A stretch of 64,000 nucleotides of DNA from the NCBI RefSeq assembly GCF_028583425.1, contig NC_072799.1:88274217-88338216 (forward strand), in the 5' to 3' direction. The position numbers and the translations under genes are program-made. Below the pieces are notes generated by a model. The model had not been told where the DNA came from and searched no databases. It was given only the letters and a program-made list of their open reading frames with translations. The stretch is from Eublepharis macularius (Eukaryota; Chordata; Lepidosauria; Squamata; Eublepharidae). Below are positions 41,819 through 53,778 of the stretch, one piece after another. The stretch's first letter is position 1. The number at the start of each line of letters is the position of its first letter.

Positions 41819-43400
41819 CTCCTGATGTTACCTTAAACTTTTACCTCAGGAAGGTCCTGGTCACAACCAACACTCCTTTTTTTGTCTATACACACAAGGA
41901 TCCAAGTGTTTTTTTTACTTTACCCAGGCTTTTATCTGGAGAACATTTTCCCTTTGGGGTTTGAATCCTACTGCTAACACCACCTGTGGTGTTTTGCCCT
42001 GTCTTTGTGCAATCTGAAGAGAAACCCGAGAAACCCACAGAAACCAATATTACCCCCCAACATTAACGAGCAGAAATAAAACTCAGAAATTTGTTTACAT
42101 GGGAAAATATACTAAGACTCTTAAATCCTAGTCCAGGGTTTTCAACCACTATACCACACTGGCTCTGGACTGCTGTTGCAGGAAGACAAAATCACAGGCA
42201 TGTGACATTGAAAAGCAGCAACCTGAAGTTCTGTTTGCTCAACAGTTTCTGAGTAAAAGAAGTCGGCATAGCAAGATCCTGGAATTTTAGCAGCCGAACC
42301 CTTGATGAGCCATAGATTCATAACTCACCCTGGTACTGGTGCCTGGTTATCAGATGGCTATAAAATTGGTAAAGTCCTAGTTGTGCTGCTGCTCTTTTAA
42401 GATACAAGAACGTTTGAACTGAAACTGTGGACAGGTATCTATCAACTAAATCCCACGGCTTTTCAATTGTAGCTCCCACGGTGTGGACAGACTACTTAAG
42501 GAGCAGAAGCAGCAGACATTTTTAGGAGGTGCTGTAAGACAATTCAATTTGCCAGAATTTTGAATGGTGTTTAGACTGGTGGCATTAGGTGGGAAGGGGG
42601 CTTTTGAGGGGTTAATTTTATTCTGCATGTTTTTAATTTGTGATTTGTAAGCCACTTTGAATCACAAGAAAAGGCAGCATCTAAATATTTCAATTAATTA
42701 ATATCCTATACAATGAAAAAAATGACCCCTCATGTTCCCTGTTTTAATGAATCGTATTAAGGACTGTGAGGAAAACTCCCCTTCAAAGCCACTAGTTTTT
42801 CTTGGCAAACTATTAATGCGGAACACAAGTAGTTCTTTAAGTCCGGCATGTTACAAATTCTTTCTGGATTAAGGGATCCTACCATCAGTAATGAGTAGTA
42901 TCATGTGGTCCTTCAGAACAGCATCCAGCTGCATCCATCCACAGTTTTAGCAGTCATTAAGCTACAAGGCCTGATTCTTCCTAATTCTTTCATGATTACA
43001 ATTTGAAAAAAAGGCTTCTTGCTATTTTCTCCCCATTCTTTTTAAATGATGTATTTCCTGTTGAAGTTAATCATGGGATACTTTCAGATAAAATCATGAA
43101 GGAGAGAGACTGAATGTAAAAACCAGACAACAGTAAAATCAAAGAAAATTTTTCTGTTGAATCAAGCACATTCAACATTTCACCCTTCTTCCCTTTTAAC
43201 AAACAAACCTTATCCTTGACTTACATTTGCTGGGCAGGACAGGATCACTCCTAAATACTCCTGCACTGGCAAAGCATATACTCTGGTGGAAAAAATATTT
43301 GGCAGAGCATATAGTCTGGTAGAAAAAAAAAATTGGCACCCTTCTACTGGCTAGATTCCGCAAGTATAAATGTGGAATAGGGAAGGAAGGCAGCATGGTA
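41819..43400. other. Intergenic DNA with one LINE tail
   Basis: A LINE 3'-end remnant lies at about 42590-42710 ('GTAAGCCACTTTGAATCACA' and AATTAATTAAT). Nothing else is recognised. Confidence 0.4.
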
Positions 43401-43401
43401 T

Positions 43402-43555
43402 AGCCCAATCTCATTAGAGTTAAGTATGGTTAGTATGTAGACAGGAGGCTGTCAAGGAAGACTCTGCAATGACAAACTGCCTCTGCTTCCCTCTTTCCTT
43501 GAAAACCTCTTGCTGAGGTGGACATAATTCAGTTACAACTTGAAGGCACTTACAT
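43402..43555 (+). repeat. Degenerate 5S-rRNA-derived SINE
   Basis: 'CCCAATCTCATTAGAGTTAA' then 'GTATGGTTAGTATGTAGACA', 'CAATGACAAACTGCCTCTGC' and 'TTACAACTTGAAGGCACTTA' follow the plan of the two better copies at 45253-45664. Confidence 0.6.
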
Positions 43556-43789
43556 ATACAGTAAGGAATATAGGTAGGTCTAGGGACACTGAAGTTAGCC
43601 AGACTCCTATGTTCACTTAGGAATCAGTCGCCTCTCTAAGAACAGTGTCACACCTGCAGAACAGGTGGCTTAACTGAAAACATGCCCATTGAGATATGTG
43701 GAGCCATAGGTGATTGCTTCCTCTTCTCCCTCTCTACTCCCTCACCATAACAAAAACTAGAATCCTAACTAACTCTGCAACCAGTCATG

Positions 43790-44110
<321 letters not shown>

Positions 44111-44808
44111 GTCACATACAAAATAAAGACAAATGTATAACCCTTGTCATCTTAGAATCATTACTGTAACTCTGCCCAAGAACTGCAAATACCAACACCC
44201 ACTCAACTTTCACTCCTGCCACTAGGACTGTAAAGAAAAGACTTTCCACACAGATAAGTAAGAGATACGAACCCCCACTCCTGGAAGGAAAGCTCATGTT
44301 TTAAAGTAGGAGTCCTAAAAAACTCCTCTCAACACATTTCTGTGTCAAGCATTCAAACAAGAGACTTTGTGGAACAGCTTGGGGTTATCTTTAAAGATGC
44401 TCCCCCTGCTCAACAGGGAACATGGTAAAAATCCAGGTCTTTATCCTGTCCACAAAACAGTTTTGAGCTACTCTCTCTTGCCTAGATGCCCCTAAAGAGA
44501 ACTCTTATAGACACCAATGACTATAAGTCATTGGCAGTGGGACCTGAACCCTCCTCCTGGTGGGTCTTTTACTTCTATGCATAAGCCTGACTGCGGACAA
44601 TGGGCATTTTTGGTTGTCTATTCCTGGGAAAGCGATGTGCTTCATGTACAGAAAAGGTGTGCGTGCAGCAGCCTGTATGTCATCATGGCATTCCCACTAT
44701 CACTGAATCTTGACTGGAGCATTTTGCCTTTTTAGGAGACCAGTTAGCAGCCAGACCTCTGAAAGGGCAGTTTATGGATATGGAGTATCATAAACCCCTT
44801 GCCAGAAG
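44111..44808. other. Intergenic DNA, nothing recognised
   Basis: No gene or repeat recognised. Confidence 0.35.
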
Positions 44809-45159
44809 TGTCAGATGCTGCCTGGCCCCAGGCAAGAGAGGATGCCAGCCGGCCTGGAGACTGGAAAGTTAACAACCCATGAGTCATAAAGATTGACTGA
44901 GCGGCCCCCATGCCCAGAGAGAAGCAGAGTTTGACCTTGAGTTGATTTAAGTTTGTCTTTTCTGTCAACTGCTTTGCTATCATAAACAATGGTTTGTAGA
45001 AGGGTATAAAGCAGGGTGCCTGCTTTGAAAGGCATGCACTCTCTGTCAATTGTGTCTGAAATGCATTGGTTTATTTGAGTATATTCCAATAAACTTTTTT
45101 TTGACAAAACTTTCTGCTTCAGTTAATTGAGGTCCATAGCTCTAATTAGTTTCCCTTCA
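44809..45159 (+). mobile_element. Possible solo LTR of an endogenous retrovirus-like element
   Basis: The 351-bp stretch starts TGTCAG and ends TTCA. In LTR order it has a TATA-like GTATAAAG (about 45003-45011), then AATAAA (about 45091-45096) and a T-rich stretch. No clear target duplication was found and the termini are provisional. If an LTR, it is a fossil with no internal part recognised. Confidence 0.4.
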
Positions 45160-45252
45160 TTGGAACCCTGGGAAATCCCCTCACATTTAGCAGTTTGGAA
45201 CTGAATCCTATTGGAAATTAAGAGGCTTTTGAGCAACCCCATCTGGAAGACG

Positions 45253-45455
45253 GCCCTGACCTGGATAGCCCAGGTGAGCCTGATCTCATCAAATCTCAGA
45301 AGCTAAGCAGGGCCAGTCTTGGTTAGCAACTGGATGAAGACCTCCTGTGACGACCAGGGTTGCAGAGGCAACCAATGGCAAACCACCTCTGTTAGTCTCT
45401 TGCCCTAAAAACTCCTCCAGGGGTCCCCATAAGTCAGCTACAACTCGAGGGCAGG
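45253..45455 (+). repeat. 5S-rRNA-derived SINE, copy 1
   Basis: 'CTGATCTCATCAAATCTCAG' 'AAGCTAAGCAGGG' and 'CTTGGTTAGCAACTGGATG' correspond to the 5S rRNA internal promoter region. The body 'CAACCAATGGCAAACCACCT' and the Bov-B-like tail 'GTCCCCATAAGTCAGCTAC' follow. Confidence 0.85.
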
Positions 45456-45460
45456 ATTTT

Positions 45461-45664
45461 GCCCTGACTTGAATAACCCAGGTGAGCCTGATCTGGTCAG
45501 ATCTCAGAAGCTAAGCTGGGTCGGCCTTGGTTAGTATTTGGATAGGAGACTTCCAACAAAGACCAGGGTTGCAGGGGCACGCAATGGGGAACCACCTCTG
45601 TTTGGATCTTGCTGTGAAAACCCCGCCAGGGGTCGCCATGAGTCAGCTCTGACTTGAGGGCACT
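45461..45664 (+). repeat. 5S-rRNA-derived SINE, copy 2
   Basis: 'CTGATCTGGTCAGATCTCAG', 'AAGCTAAGCTGGGTCGGCCT' and 'GGTTAGTATTTGGATAGGAG' match 5S rRNA closely. The tail reads 'GGGGTCGCCATGAGTCAGCT' and 'GACTTGAGGGCA'. It lies in tandem with copy 1, separated by a few bases. Confidence 0.88.
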
Positions 45665-45769
45665 CTCCACCACCTTCTGGTTGGCAAGACAAGACTTGAA
45701 CGCTCTTGTTCAACTACCAGATCTTATTCAGTGAGTTTACTGGGAAGTAAATCCCAATGAGCCCAGCCC

Positions 45770-46359
45770 TTAAGTTGTTTATTCCGCCTCTGTCTACTCT
45801 CAGCTGCAACTGACGTCCCAGTTCCAACGGAAAGCGTCCGAAGAGGCGAGCGCCGGCTCACTATTGTCAGTCTTTCCGTTGCCGCCGGGCTTTCGTTTTG
45901 AAAGGAAGAGCCAGTGAAATGCGCCGGGGGTGCAACGAGGCCTCCCAGGCCTCCCGCTAAAACCCGAACCAAAATCATCTCAGGAGCAACACCCCGCCTG
46001 GAGGGCCAGGGGCGCATGCGCCCTCGCACCGACCGGCCCTCGCGCGTTCCTTCTCGCCCTTCCCCGCCCGAGGCTCGGTGCAAGTGACGTCAGAGGGGGC
46101 GGGGCTTCCAGGCTGGCCAATGGCTGGCCCGGTGCCGGGGACCGGATGTTGTGATCGCGAGGCTTCCTGCCCGGCCCCTTCCCGGGCTCTTGACGGGCGC
46201 TTCCTGCCGGCGCTCTGAGAGGCGGTTTGGACGGTGGCGACGGGGAGCGGAGCGGAGGACGCGGCTCTTCGCGGCTCCCCACCGGTCCGGCCTCCCCCTC
46301 CGCGGTCCCCGAGGCGAGTCGGCGCGGCCTGGTTCTCCCCCCCCCCCCCCCGCCCGGCC
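45770..46359 (+). promoter_or_regulatory. CHIC2: CHIC2 CpG-island promoter and 5' UTR
   Basis: CpG-dense sequence without a TATA box. It holds a perfect CRE palindrome TGACGTCA (46085-46092), a GC box GGGGGCGGGGC (about 46095-46105), a CCAAT box (46117-46121) and an ETS-like ACCGGATGT (46141-46149). The start site probably lies at about 46150-46250. A run of about 16 C lies just before the start codon (46336-46351). The island continues into the intron to about 46560. Confidence 0.75.
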
Positions 46360-46478
46360 ATGGCGGACTTCGACGAGATCTACGAGGAAGAAGAAGACGA
46401 GGAGCGGGCCTTGGAGGAGCAACTGCTGAAGCACTCGCCGGACCCGGTGGTGGTGCGCGGCTCGGGCCATGTCACTGT
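46360..46478 (+). CDS. CHIC2: CHIC2 coding exon 1
   Basis: The ATG at 46360-46362 opens MADFDEIYEEEEDEE followed by RALEEQLLKHSPDPVVVRG and SGHVT, the N-terminus of cysteine-rich hydrophobic domain protein 2. CHIC2 is a small palmitoylated protein of the plasma membrane and transport vesicles; its Cys-rich hydrophobic CHIC motif is encoded by later exons outside the window. The exon ends after two bases of a Val codon at 46478, followed by GTAAGG (donor GT at 46479-46480). The 39 complete codons match the vertebrate protein almost residue for residue, with His in 'LLKHSPDP' where mammals have Tyr. The acidic N-terminal stretch is intact. The ORF would stop one codon past the exon end (TAA), which supports the splice donor. 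CHIC1 is less likely because of the exact N-terminal match. Confidence 0.96.
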
Positions 46479-46599
46479 GTAAGGGCCGGCGTCGGGTGGG
46501 AGGAAGAGCCGTGGCAGGGCTGGGCTGGACTCTCTCGGCCTCCAGGCCTCCCGTGTGGCTTTCTCAAGTCCGGCTTTGTAGTTGAAACGGATAAAGAAA

Positions 46600-46992
46600 T
46601 TCTTCACAGAGTAGAAAAGAGCCAGAATCCAGTAGCGCCTATGAGACTAACAAAATTGGTGGTAGGGGATGAGCTTTCGTGAACCCCAGCTCACTTCTTC
46701 AGCACGTGTCCAGTAGCACCTGTATGACTTAACCCAATTTGTGAGAGGGTACGACCTTTTGGGAGTCTCAGCTCTCTTCTTCAGATCCAGAGGAGTTAGT
46801 TGTGTCAGTCTGTAGTTGCAACATAGTCGAGTCCAGTAGCACCTTTAAGACTAACCAGCTTTATTGTGGCATAAGCTTTCGAGAGCCACATCTGGTGAAG
46901 AGAGCTGTGGTTCTTGAAAGCTTATGCTACAGTAAAGTTAGTCTTAAAGATGCTACTGGACTCTTTACTGTTCTTCAGATATGAATTTGTGG
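46600..46992. repeat. Cluster of Penelope-like tails at the start of CHIC2 intron 1
   Basis: Three or more units lie in succession: a minus unit at 46612-46702 with CTGAAGA at 46702-46696 and a GAAA box, a further minus unit at 46705-46775, then a head-to-head pair at 46781-46985 like those at 4390-4627 and 12303-12515. Confidence 0.75.
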
Positions 46993-47000
46993 TAGGGGAT

Positions 47001-47226
47001 TAGATTTACCAACCTCCAGGTGGTGGCTGAAGATTACACCTGATTACACCAGGAATTACACCTGATCTCCAGGTGACAGAGATCAGTTCCCCTGTAGAAA
47101 ATGGCTGCTTTGGACAGTGGACTCTATGGGATTATTACCTGCTGAGCTCCAGCCCCTCCCCAAACCCCATCCTCTCCAAGCTTCAATTCCTAAACCTCCA
47201 GGTAACTGCCTGGAGCTGGCACCCTA
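47001..47226. mobile_element. hAT-like MITE nested in a Penelope tail
   Basis: The termini TAGATTTACCAACCTCCAGG and CCTGGAGCTGGCACCCTA are inverted repeats (consensus TAGGGTTGCCAA). Flanks 'TAGGGGAT' (46993-47000) and 'AAGGAGAT' (47227-47234) match at 6 of 8 positions and would together restore the Penelope tail, as expected of an old 8-bp target duplication. No coding capacity. The superfamily call rests on the 8-bp duplication and the termini. Confidence 0.65.
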
Positions 47227-47234
47227 AAGGAGAT

Positions 47235-47485
47235 GAGCCTGTGTGAGTCACCACTCACTTCAGATAGGAAGACTAACACAATTTCGGGTAGGGGATAAGC
47301 TTTCATGACTCACTGCTCATGTCTTCAGATATGAAGACTAACAATTTGGGGTATGGGATGAGCTTTCGTTAGTCATCTCTTATGTCTTCAGATGTTAGTC
47401 TTATAGGTGCTGTTGGACTCTTGCTCTTCTCTCCTTCTACAGACAGACTAACACGGCTACCCATCCTGATCTGTCTTCACAGTGT
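47235..47485. repeat. Further Penelope-like tails
   Basis: Units repeat 'GTAGGGGATAAGCTTTCATG' and 'TGTCTTCAGAT' in the inverted sense, then a direct tail 'TAGTCTTATAGGTGCTGTTG' and 'AGACTAACACGGCTACCCAT' at about 47395-47475. The hAT MITE at 47001-47226 interrupts the series. Confidence 0.7.
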
Positions 47486-49250
47486 GAAGAAGACACATAT
47501 TGGTGTGGGTTATGTGGAATTACAATTTTTCTTGATTTTCTTAGTTATTCAGACTGATTATCTGGTAAAAGTTTAGCTTTTCTTGCCTTGCTTCTGTTAG
47601 GTCAATATTAACGTTCTGTGCAGGGTGAGCGGAAGAGGCGGTTGGTTAAGGTCTCTTAGGCAGCCAGTCTGTGTACTTGGAAGCATTTGAAGCAAGTGGG
47701 ATTTTCTTTTGTGTAAACACATACAAGGTTGTATGTGGCGTGCAAGGGGCATGCAAAGACTGTCCAGTTTACATTCTGTGCGTTTCACCAACATTCATCA
47801 ACATTCGCAGTGTTTTGCAGTACCATTTCTTGTGTCGCTTCTCTTGGAATGAGATGGCCATTGCTATTTATGTCTGGCTTCTCATCAATATTGATAGTAC
47901 TGAAGTATGCAAAATGGTATTGTTGTCTTCAAGTTAAATCAGCCGTTCCTGTTTCGTTTGGGACAGTAGTTTCTGTAGTTGAGAATGAGTTGTTTTGTGA
48001 AGCTGTGTGAATCTAAGGAGGCTTTATTTTGAAGCTGTTTTATCAAGGTGATCACTGTAGTACAAAACCTCACGGTAACCCAAAATATAGTTTGTCTGTG
48101 AAATAATCTTGAGATAGAAATACTCAGTTTTGTATTTTGCTCACATGTCTTCTCAGAAGACCAGGCTCACTTTTCAGGTTTGTGCTCTTCTGTCTAATAG
48201 ATACCAGTTTAACAGATAAATTCCCAACATAAACCAGTGCTTTTCTTATGTCGTCTAGGATTTTCATGGGAACCCAAAATTCTTGCAACCCTGTTGTCCT
48301 TGTTTTGTGCATTTACTGACTTAGCTGCATAACTTGGATAAGCTTGGGTTTATTGATTCTTTATAGCCTATACTGTGCCAAGTTTTAATGATGGTTCCGT
48401 ATGCCACATTCATTTGTAAACCATGTATTTCCAGCCGGGTTCATGGTCCTATAAGACTGCTAGGCTTGCCATTCTCCCAGAGGGGCAGGGGATGCCCTGC
48501 TCTCAGCCTCTGCCCCTCACTGCCTTTCACCTGACCAGCAGGGGGGAAAGTGGTGTGAAAACGCAGTGGTGGGGGCAGAACACACCCCCATGTGGTGACT
48601 ATAATTACATTATTCCTGGTGTGACATAGAAGTAATGAGTCACACTGTGGACTGATTGAGTAAAATTTGGCCCCCAATTTAGTTTTTGAGGCCGATTTTT
48701 ATTCCATCGTCTCCTGGCACAACCTGTTACTTTTGCATCGCACCAGGAATGACTTCATTCCTGGTGGAGTGTGCTCCGGAGCACATGCACAAGTTAAGTC
48801 TCCCCCCTACTCCATTCTACCTCCATCCCCCAGTTTGGCCCCACAGCAACTGGGCAGCCTTAAAGACTGCTCAGGCCAGTGTAGTCTTCCCTGTCTTGTT
48901 TATTTCTCTTGTTCTCTTTCCTTGTCCTTGTAGGTTCTTCTAGCAGGTTAGGTGTTCTGCACCGGAGTAGCTTGCTGTGAGGTACTATGTTTCTAATGAG
49001 CCTCCATGACATTTCGGGCCAGAGACAGCGTTGGGCCTAAACTTGCCCAGTGAATAATGTGTGTGACAGACTCAAGATACTGTGTGTGCACTCTCAAATG
49101 TAGCTAATTACTTTGTTTGCTTGTATCTTGTCTTTCTTCCAAGAAGCTTAGTATATAGTTCTCCTCCTTTCCATTTTATTCTCACAGCAGCCCTGCCCCA
49201 AGGACACCAAGTAAGTTTCATGGTGAGTGGGGGTTCAAATCTGGATCTCC
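47486..49250. other. CHIC2 intron, no feature named
   Basis: A possible unclassified repeat spans about 48430-48800, with 'ATTCCTGGTGTGACATAG' echoed by 'CACCAGGAATGACTTCATTC' in the opposite sense. Otherwise nothing is recognised. Confidence 0.35.
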
Positions 49251-49254
49251 CCTG

Positions 49255-49540
49255 GTGCTAGTCCAAGAGCTAAACTACACTGGCTGTCCTAGAGTAACTT
49301 CTAGGGCCCAGCCTGACAACGTCTGCATGCCATACCTGAATTTACAAGCCATCTGCTATGCCCGTATACGGACTCCCAATATTTGTTTAAAAAGCCTGCT
49401 CCTGGACTATTTTAATGACTTTTTAAAAATTATTATTGATTTTATGGTTTTGTGACTTTTAATGTATTTTTTGAATGTTGTTAGCCGCCCTGAGCCCATC
49501 TGTGGGGAGGGCGGGGTATAAATCAAATAAATAAATAAGT
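49255..49540 (+). mobile_element. L2/CR1-type LINE 3' end
   Basis: 'TTGTTAGCCGCCCTGAGCCC' and 'GGGAGGGCGGGGTATAAATC' then AAATAAATAAATAA is the common LINE 3' end of squamate genomes. It is 5'-truncated. Confidence 0.65.
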
Positions 49541-52500
49541 CAAACAAAGATGTTGTTTCAGCCTCATCTGAAATCCATTATTTTGTCTCTTCTAGATCTT
49601 CTTTTAATGTTTTGTTGGCCTTTTAAAACTTGCAATCTATGCAAATGTGACTTCTGTTTGGGGAAATAAAGAAACAGAATTGATGAGGATCATAGTGACT
49701 AATATTAAAATGTAAAGTATTAAACCAATCAGTGACTTGTCAGGAAGTAGAGCATTTGGGTTTTGGTAACTGAGTGATTTTACACATGACTAGCTGTGCT
49801 GTCTTTCAGTGTGAGTTGTTTGAGTCTATTAGTCACCGTCTCAGCCTACTCATGTAATAACAAGTTCCAGCTTTCTGCTGGCTGTTTGTGTTATGAAGAC
49901 TTCCCCTTTAAGATACAGCAGTCAGCAAATATGAAAGGCATGCCTGGAGTAGCTCGATTAACTTCATAATAGGGTGCATGATGTGTCCAGCTTGCTTGCT
50001 GTTTCTGTAACTGGAGCTCATTTTATATCGTTGTAATTTTTTTTTACTTTGATTCTGAGGTGGAGCACTTCCAAAAATGCTGAGGGATATATAGTAAGTT
50101 ATGCAAAAAAGTATCACATCTCCTTGTATTTCAATGTATACTGATTTACATTGTTGTGTAAATCATTAAATCACCATGTAAAAATACCATTTTAAATAAT
50201 GCTTAAATCGTATTTCCTGTATTTTAATTCATGAACAACAGTACATACTAATGGAGTGCAATAACAATTTAAACATACTGTTTTGCAACTAAATACAGTC
50301 TTTATACTACTTAAGAATTTAGCTCAAAGCCATTGATCTTTCAGCCCACATGTCTTTTGAGTTACACAACCATATCTCCTTAGGGATGAGATGGCAAAAG
50401 CAGAATTATGAAAATTACTTGATTTCTCTTTGGTTGTCTTTGAACACATAAAGGGACGTTAAACAAGACTGTTTACTTGAAGACCTAACTGGCTAGTATT
50501 TTCCAGAGAACTGATAAGTTACTGGATAGTTGGAAATAAGTAGCTGTGTTAGTTTGTTATAACCCAGTTCCTGGGTCAAGAAGAAAACTTGTAGTAATAT
50601 ATTATTTTGCCTACTGTGTTATATTTGTAATCCTTGCTCTCGAAGCTTTTTGTCTTCAGATTTTTCGTATAAAAATATACTCAGTTTGAAATAGTACAGG
50701 CATTCCCACATTTGTATTTCATTTAGATTTCATTAGAAACCTCTTTGTTTCTAAAAGAAAAGTGTCACTGTAAATGTAATATGAACAAAACTAAAGAGAA
50801 CCCAATTATTTGAAATGTCATTTCTGTCTACCCAGTTGTTGCTTTGGTACCTATCTCTTTTGTAGCATTTTAAATTATTTTATCTCATACTGTGGTTGCC
50901 TTCCTATTAATGTAACATGTTGCTGCTATTCACATTTTACAGATGAGAAAATGAGGCTCCCAAAACTATAGCAAGAATTCAAGGCAGAGTTTGAACTTGA
51001 AGCTAGGACACCTTGAAGCGAATGCATGGGGCCACTCTGCTTTTCTGAAGCAGCGTATTAATCATCGTGGTTTGTGTCCACAAAGGCCAGCCACCTGGTT
51101 AAAGGTCTGGACATCGCGTGATAATGGCTGCTTGCAGTTTGTCTGTGAAGTGTCTGGCATTTTAATTTGTACATAGATACATTTGCCTGCCACTGAAACG
51201 TGCATTCACAATTTTGCTTGCTTGGGAGAAGCTCCTCTTGAAAATGAAGTTGAGGAGTAGGGATATATGTGTATATGTAAGCACAAAACTATAAATCTGA
51301 TGCATTCTAAACTAAACACGTAAATGTCCTTTAATAAATAAGTACAGCAAAATGATCATAATATAGAAAGTTCTTATACTGTCAATCGGAAGATAAAAGA
51401 CCAAATGTGTTTCAGTATATTTTAGCTTGATAAATACATATTTTATTCAATTATCTTTATACAAATAAGTAATAATTAAGATTGTTGCTTATTTTTAGGT
51501 TATTGAAAATCAACTTTTAAAGGAACACTCTTTAAGCATGGACCAACAGATGCATATTATTTTCTATATATTTTCTATATTTTTCTGTTGGAGTCAGCTA
51601 TCTTTTCAAAATAATTTTTACAGTGATATCTTTATAAAAATGCTTTGGGTCTTTTATCTAGTATGAAAGTTTTGTTATTTTGCTATACTTAGCAAAGGAC
51701 ATTTATGTATTTAGAATTTATTGGATTTGTATAGTTCAGTGTGTGTGTATACACGTGCACACGCATACATATATATCTATGCATACTTCTACTTCATTTT
51801 GTTTTTGGTCTTTTGGGGTTAGTCACATTGTTTTCTTCCCTACTTTTTGCTGCCTTTGCTTTGGAGAAGCTGCATAGGTATGCATTAACAAAGTTAAGTC
51901 TGCAGTAGATCATATGACTCTACCATTTAATGCTCAGCTGTATGGTTACAAACAGTTGGAGAAGGATAGCCAGTACAGTTAGGGGTACTGTAACTGCTTA
52001 TACAGATAGCTTGTGTCAGTGTTAACTGAATAGGGTATGTTACCTGGTGTATATAAGGATTAAGCATGGATCTGTTCTTGGTTTCACTATAATGGTAATA
52101 GGTGACTGTATTATGAGATCACAGTTAAAGTTGATACTGGTCAATAGAATTTTTTATAAAGTCACTAGACTTGATGACTATGAAGTATTTATGCAGTATA
52201 ATTGGTGCAGGCCATGCTTGCCTAGTCTTGATCATTATTCTGCATACAGGGAAAGATTTCTTTAGATAGAAAAAGGATGAAGTTGCTTGCCTGACTTTTA
52301 GCATAATTCCCGAGGAAGGTGATCCTGAATTTTGGGCTTGATTGTAATATGCCAGTAAGAACCATTTCTATCTCTCGCATCCATCAAATCTAGAAAATTC
52401 TGTAGTAGGATTTGGGAGCAATGATGGATTGGACTGGGGAAAAAAGCTGGTACTTAATTCTGACTAGGTAGAGGTACTTCTATGACTGACCGGAGGAGGG

Positions 52501-52700
52501 GATGTTGTGCTTTCACTGTAGATGATTGTGCTCCCCTTGAAAACATGGTGGTCCTGGATTAATTTCCTATTCCTGCATGGTCAGATGTTAGCTGTGCTCA
52601 GGAATACCTTTAATTAGCATTGGTTGGTTCAGCAATTACACCAGATTAGATTAGGGATCTGGCCACAATTACTCATGCCTTAATGACATCCCAACTGGAC
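49541..52700. other. CHIC2 intron, AT-rich single-copy-like DNA
   Basis: No repeat, exon or simple-sequence tract of note is recognised. Dinucleotide runs near 51755-51775 are short. Confidence 0.4.
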
Positions 52701-52703
52701 TAG

Positions 52704-52940
52704 GAGCCAGTGTAGTGTAGTGGTTAGAGTGTCAGACTAAGATCTGGGAAAATCAGTTTCGAATCCCCACTCTGCCGTGGAAGCTTGGTGGGTGACCTTG
52801 GGCCAGTCACACACTTGCAGCCTAACCTACCTTATAAGGTTCGTGTGCGGGGGCGGGGAATGGAGGAGAGGAGGAGAATTATGTAAGCCACTGTGTTTCC
52901 ACTTTGGGAGCAAGGTGGAGTATAAGTAAAATAAATATTA
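52704..52940 (+). repeat. tRNA-derived SINE
   Basis: 'GAGCCAGTGTAGTGTAGTGG' 'TTAGAGTG' (A box) and 'AGTTTCGAATCCCC' (B box), then 'GTGACCTTGGGCCAGTCACA', 'GTAAGCCACTGTG' and ATAAATATT. It is nearly full length. Confidence 0.9.
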
Positions 52941-53029
52941 TGCTAACATGATTTGTATGGGATTGTCCTTGAGTGTATGGAAAATTGCTATTAGTCCAGC
53001 AATATGTCAGGCAACTTACTGGTAAAAGA

Positions 53030-53720
53030 AAGCTTCTGAGAGTGTTCAAGCTCTATAGTGTTTTTTAAAATCTCCACTGGTTATTCATTAATTTCTGGGC
53101 TTAATTCAAAGTGCTGGTTGCCTTTAAAGTCTTAAAAGACGTCAGACTGTAATATCGGAAGGATCACCTTCTCTTCTGTAATCCTGCTGCTTACGCTTAT
53201 TTTTTTGTTTTCTCACACTTTTGTTTGTGATGGGGGACCCAGAGTGCCTTACCTCATCATTCCTCCCTCCTCCTCCATTTAACCATGTGAAGGTAAGTTA
53301 GTCTGAAAGATTGTGACAGGCCCTAGGCCACCTGGAGAGTTTGCATGGTTGAGCGACAGATTTGAACCGACCTGGGTCCTAATCTGGCATTCTAATCACT
53401 ACATAGCCACAACAGCCCCCAGCTAGCCACTGAAGACCTCATTGGAGGTCCTTCTCCACGTACCTCCAGCAACTGAAGTGGGATGGGTGGTCGTGAGAGA
53501 AAGGGCCTTCTCATGAGCAGCACCATATCTTCGAAATGTCCTTGCTAGGAGACTCCATATGACGCTGGTTTTCCACCACTTCTCAGAAGTAGTCTACTTT
53601 CAGAGGGCCTCAGCCTGCAGTTTTAAGGTCTGTGTTTTTTTAATATTTAATTTGCCGGTGCTTGTTCATCTTTTAAATTGACTGTTTTTTAGATATTTAT
53701 ATATTTTGGGTTGGTAATGT
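53030..53720 (+). mobile_element. L2-type LINE 3' region split by a SINE
   Basis: The plus strand carries a decayed RT tail: 'TTCTGGGCTTAATTCAAAGT' and 'GCTGGTTGCCTTTAAAG' left of the SINE, and 'GAAAGGGCCTTCTCATGAGC' with 'CCATATGACGCTGGTTTTCC' right of it. It ends in a T-rich 3' region. The SINE at 53205-53412 inserted later. Confidence 0.6.
53205..53412 (-). repeat. tRNA-derived SINE inserted in an L2-type LINE
   Basis: On the minus strand: 'GCTATGTAGTGATTAGAATG' head, B box in 'GGTTCAAATCTG', then 'CAGGTGGCCTAGGGCC', 'CTTACCTTCACATGG' and 'AGGCACTCTGGGTCCC'. It is older than the copy at 52704-52940. Confidence 0.65.
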
Positions 53721-53724
53721 CCTT

Positions 53725-53778
53725 CATAGGGTCACCATAGGTTGGAGAAGACTTGATGGCACATAACACACACACATT
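53725..53778 (+). repeat. Bov-B-type 3' tail
   Basis: 'GGGTCACCATAGGTTGGAGA' 'AGACTTGATGGCACATAACA' and (CA)n. It is only the final tail of a Bov-B LINE or of a SINE that borrowed it. Confidence 0.65.

Noticed and set aside
45253-45664. 5S rRNA genes
   Set aside because: Only the internal promoter part resembles 5S rRNA; the 3' parts are SINE body and Bov-B-like tail.
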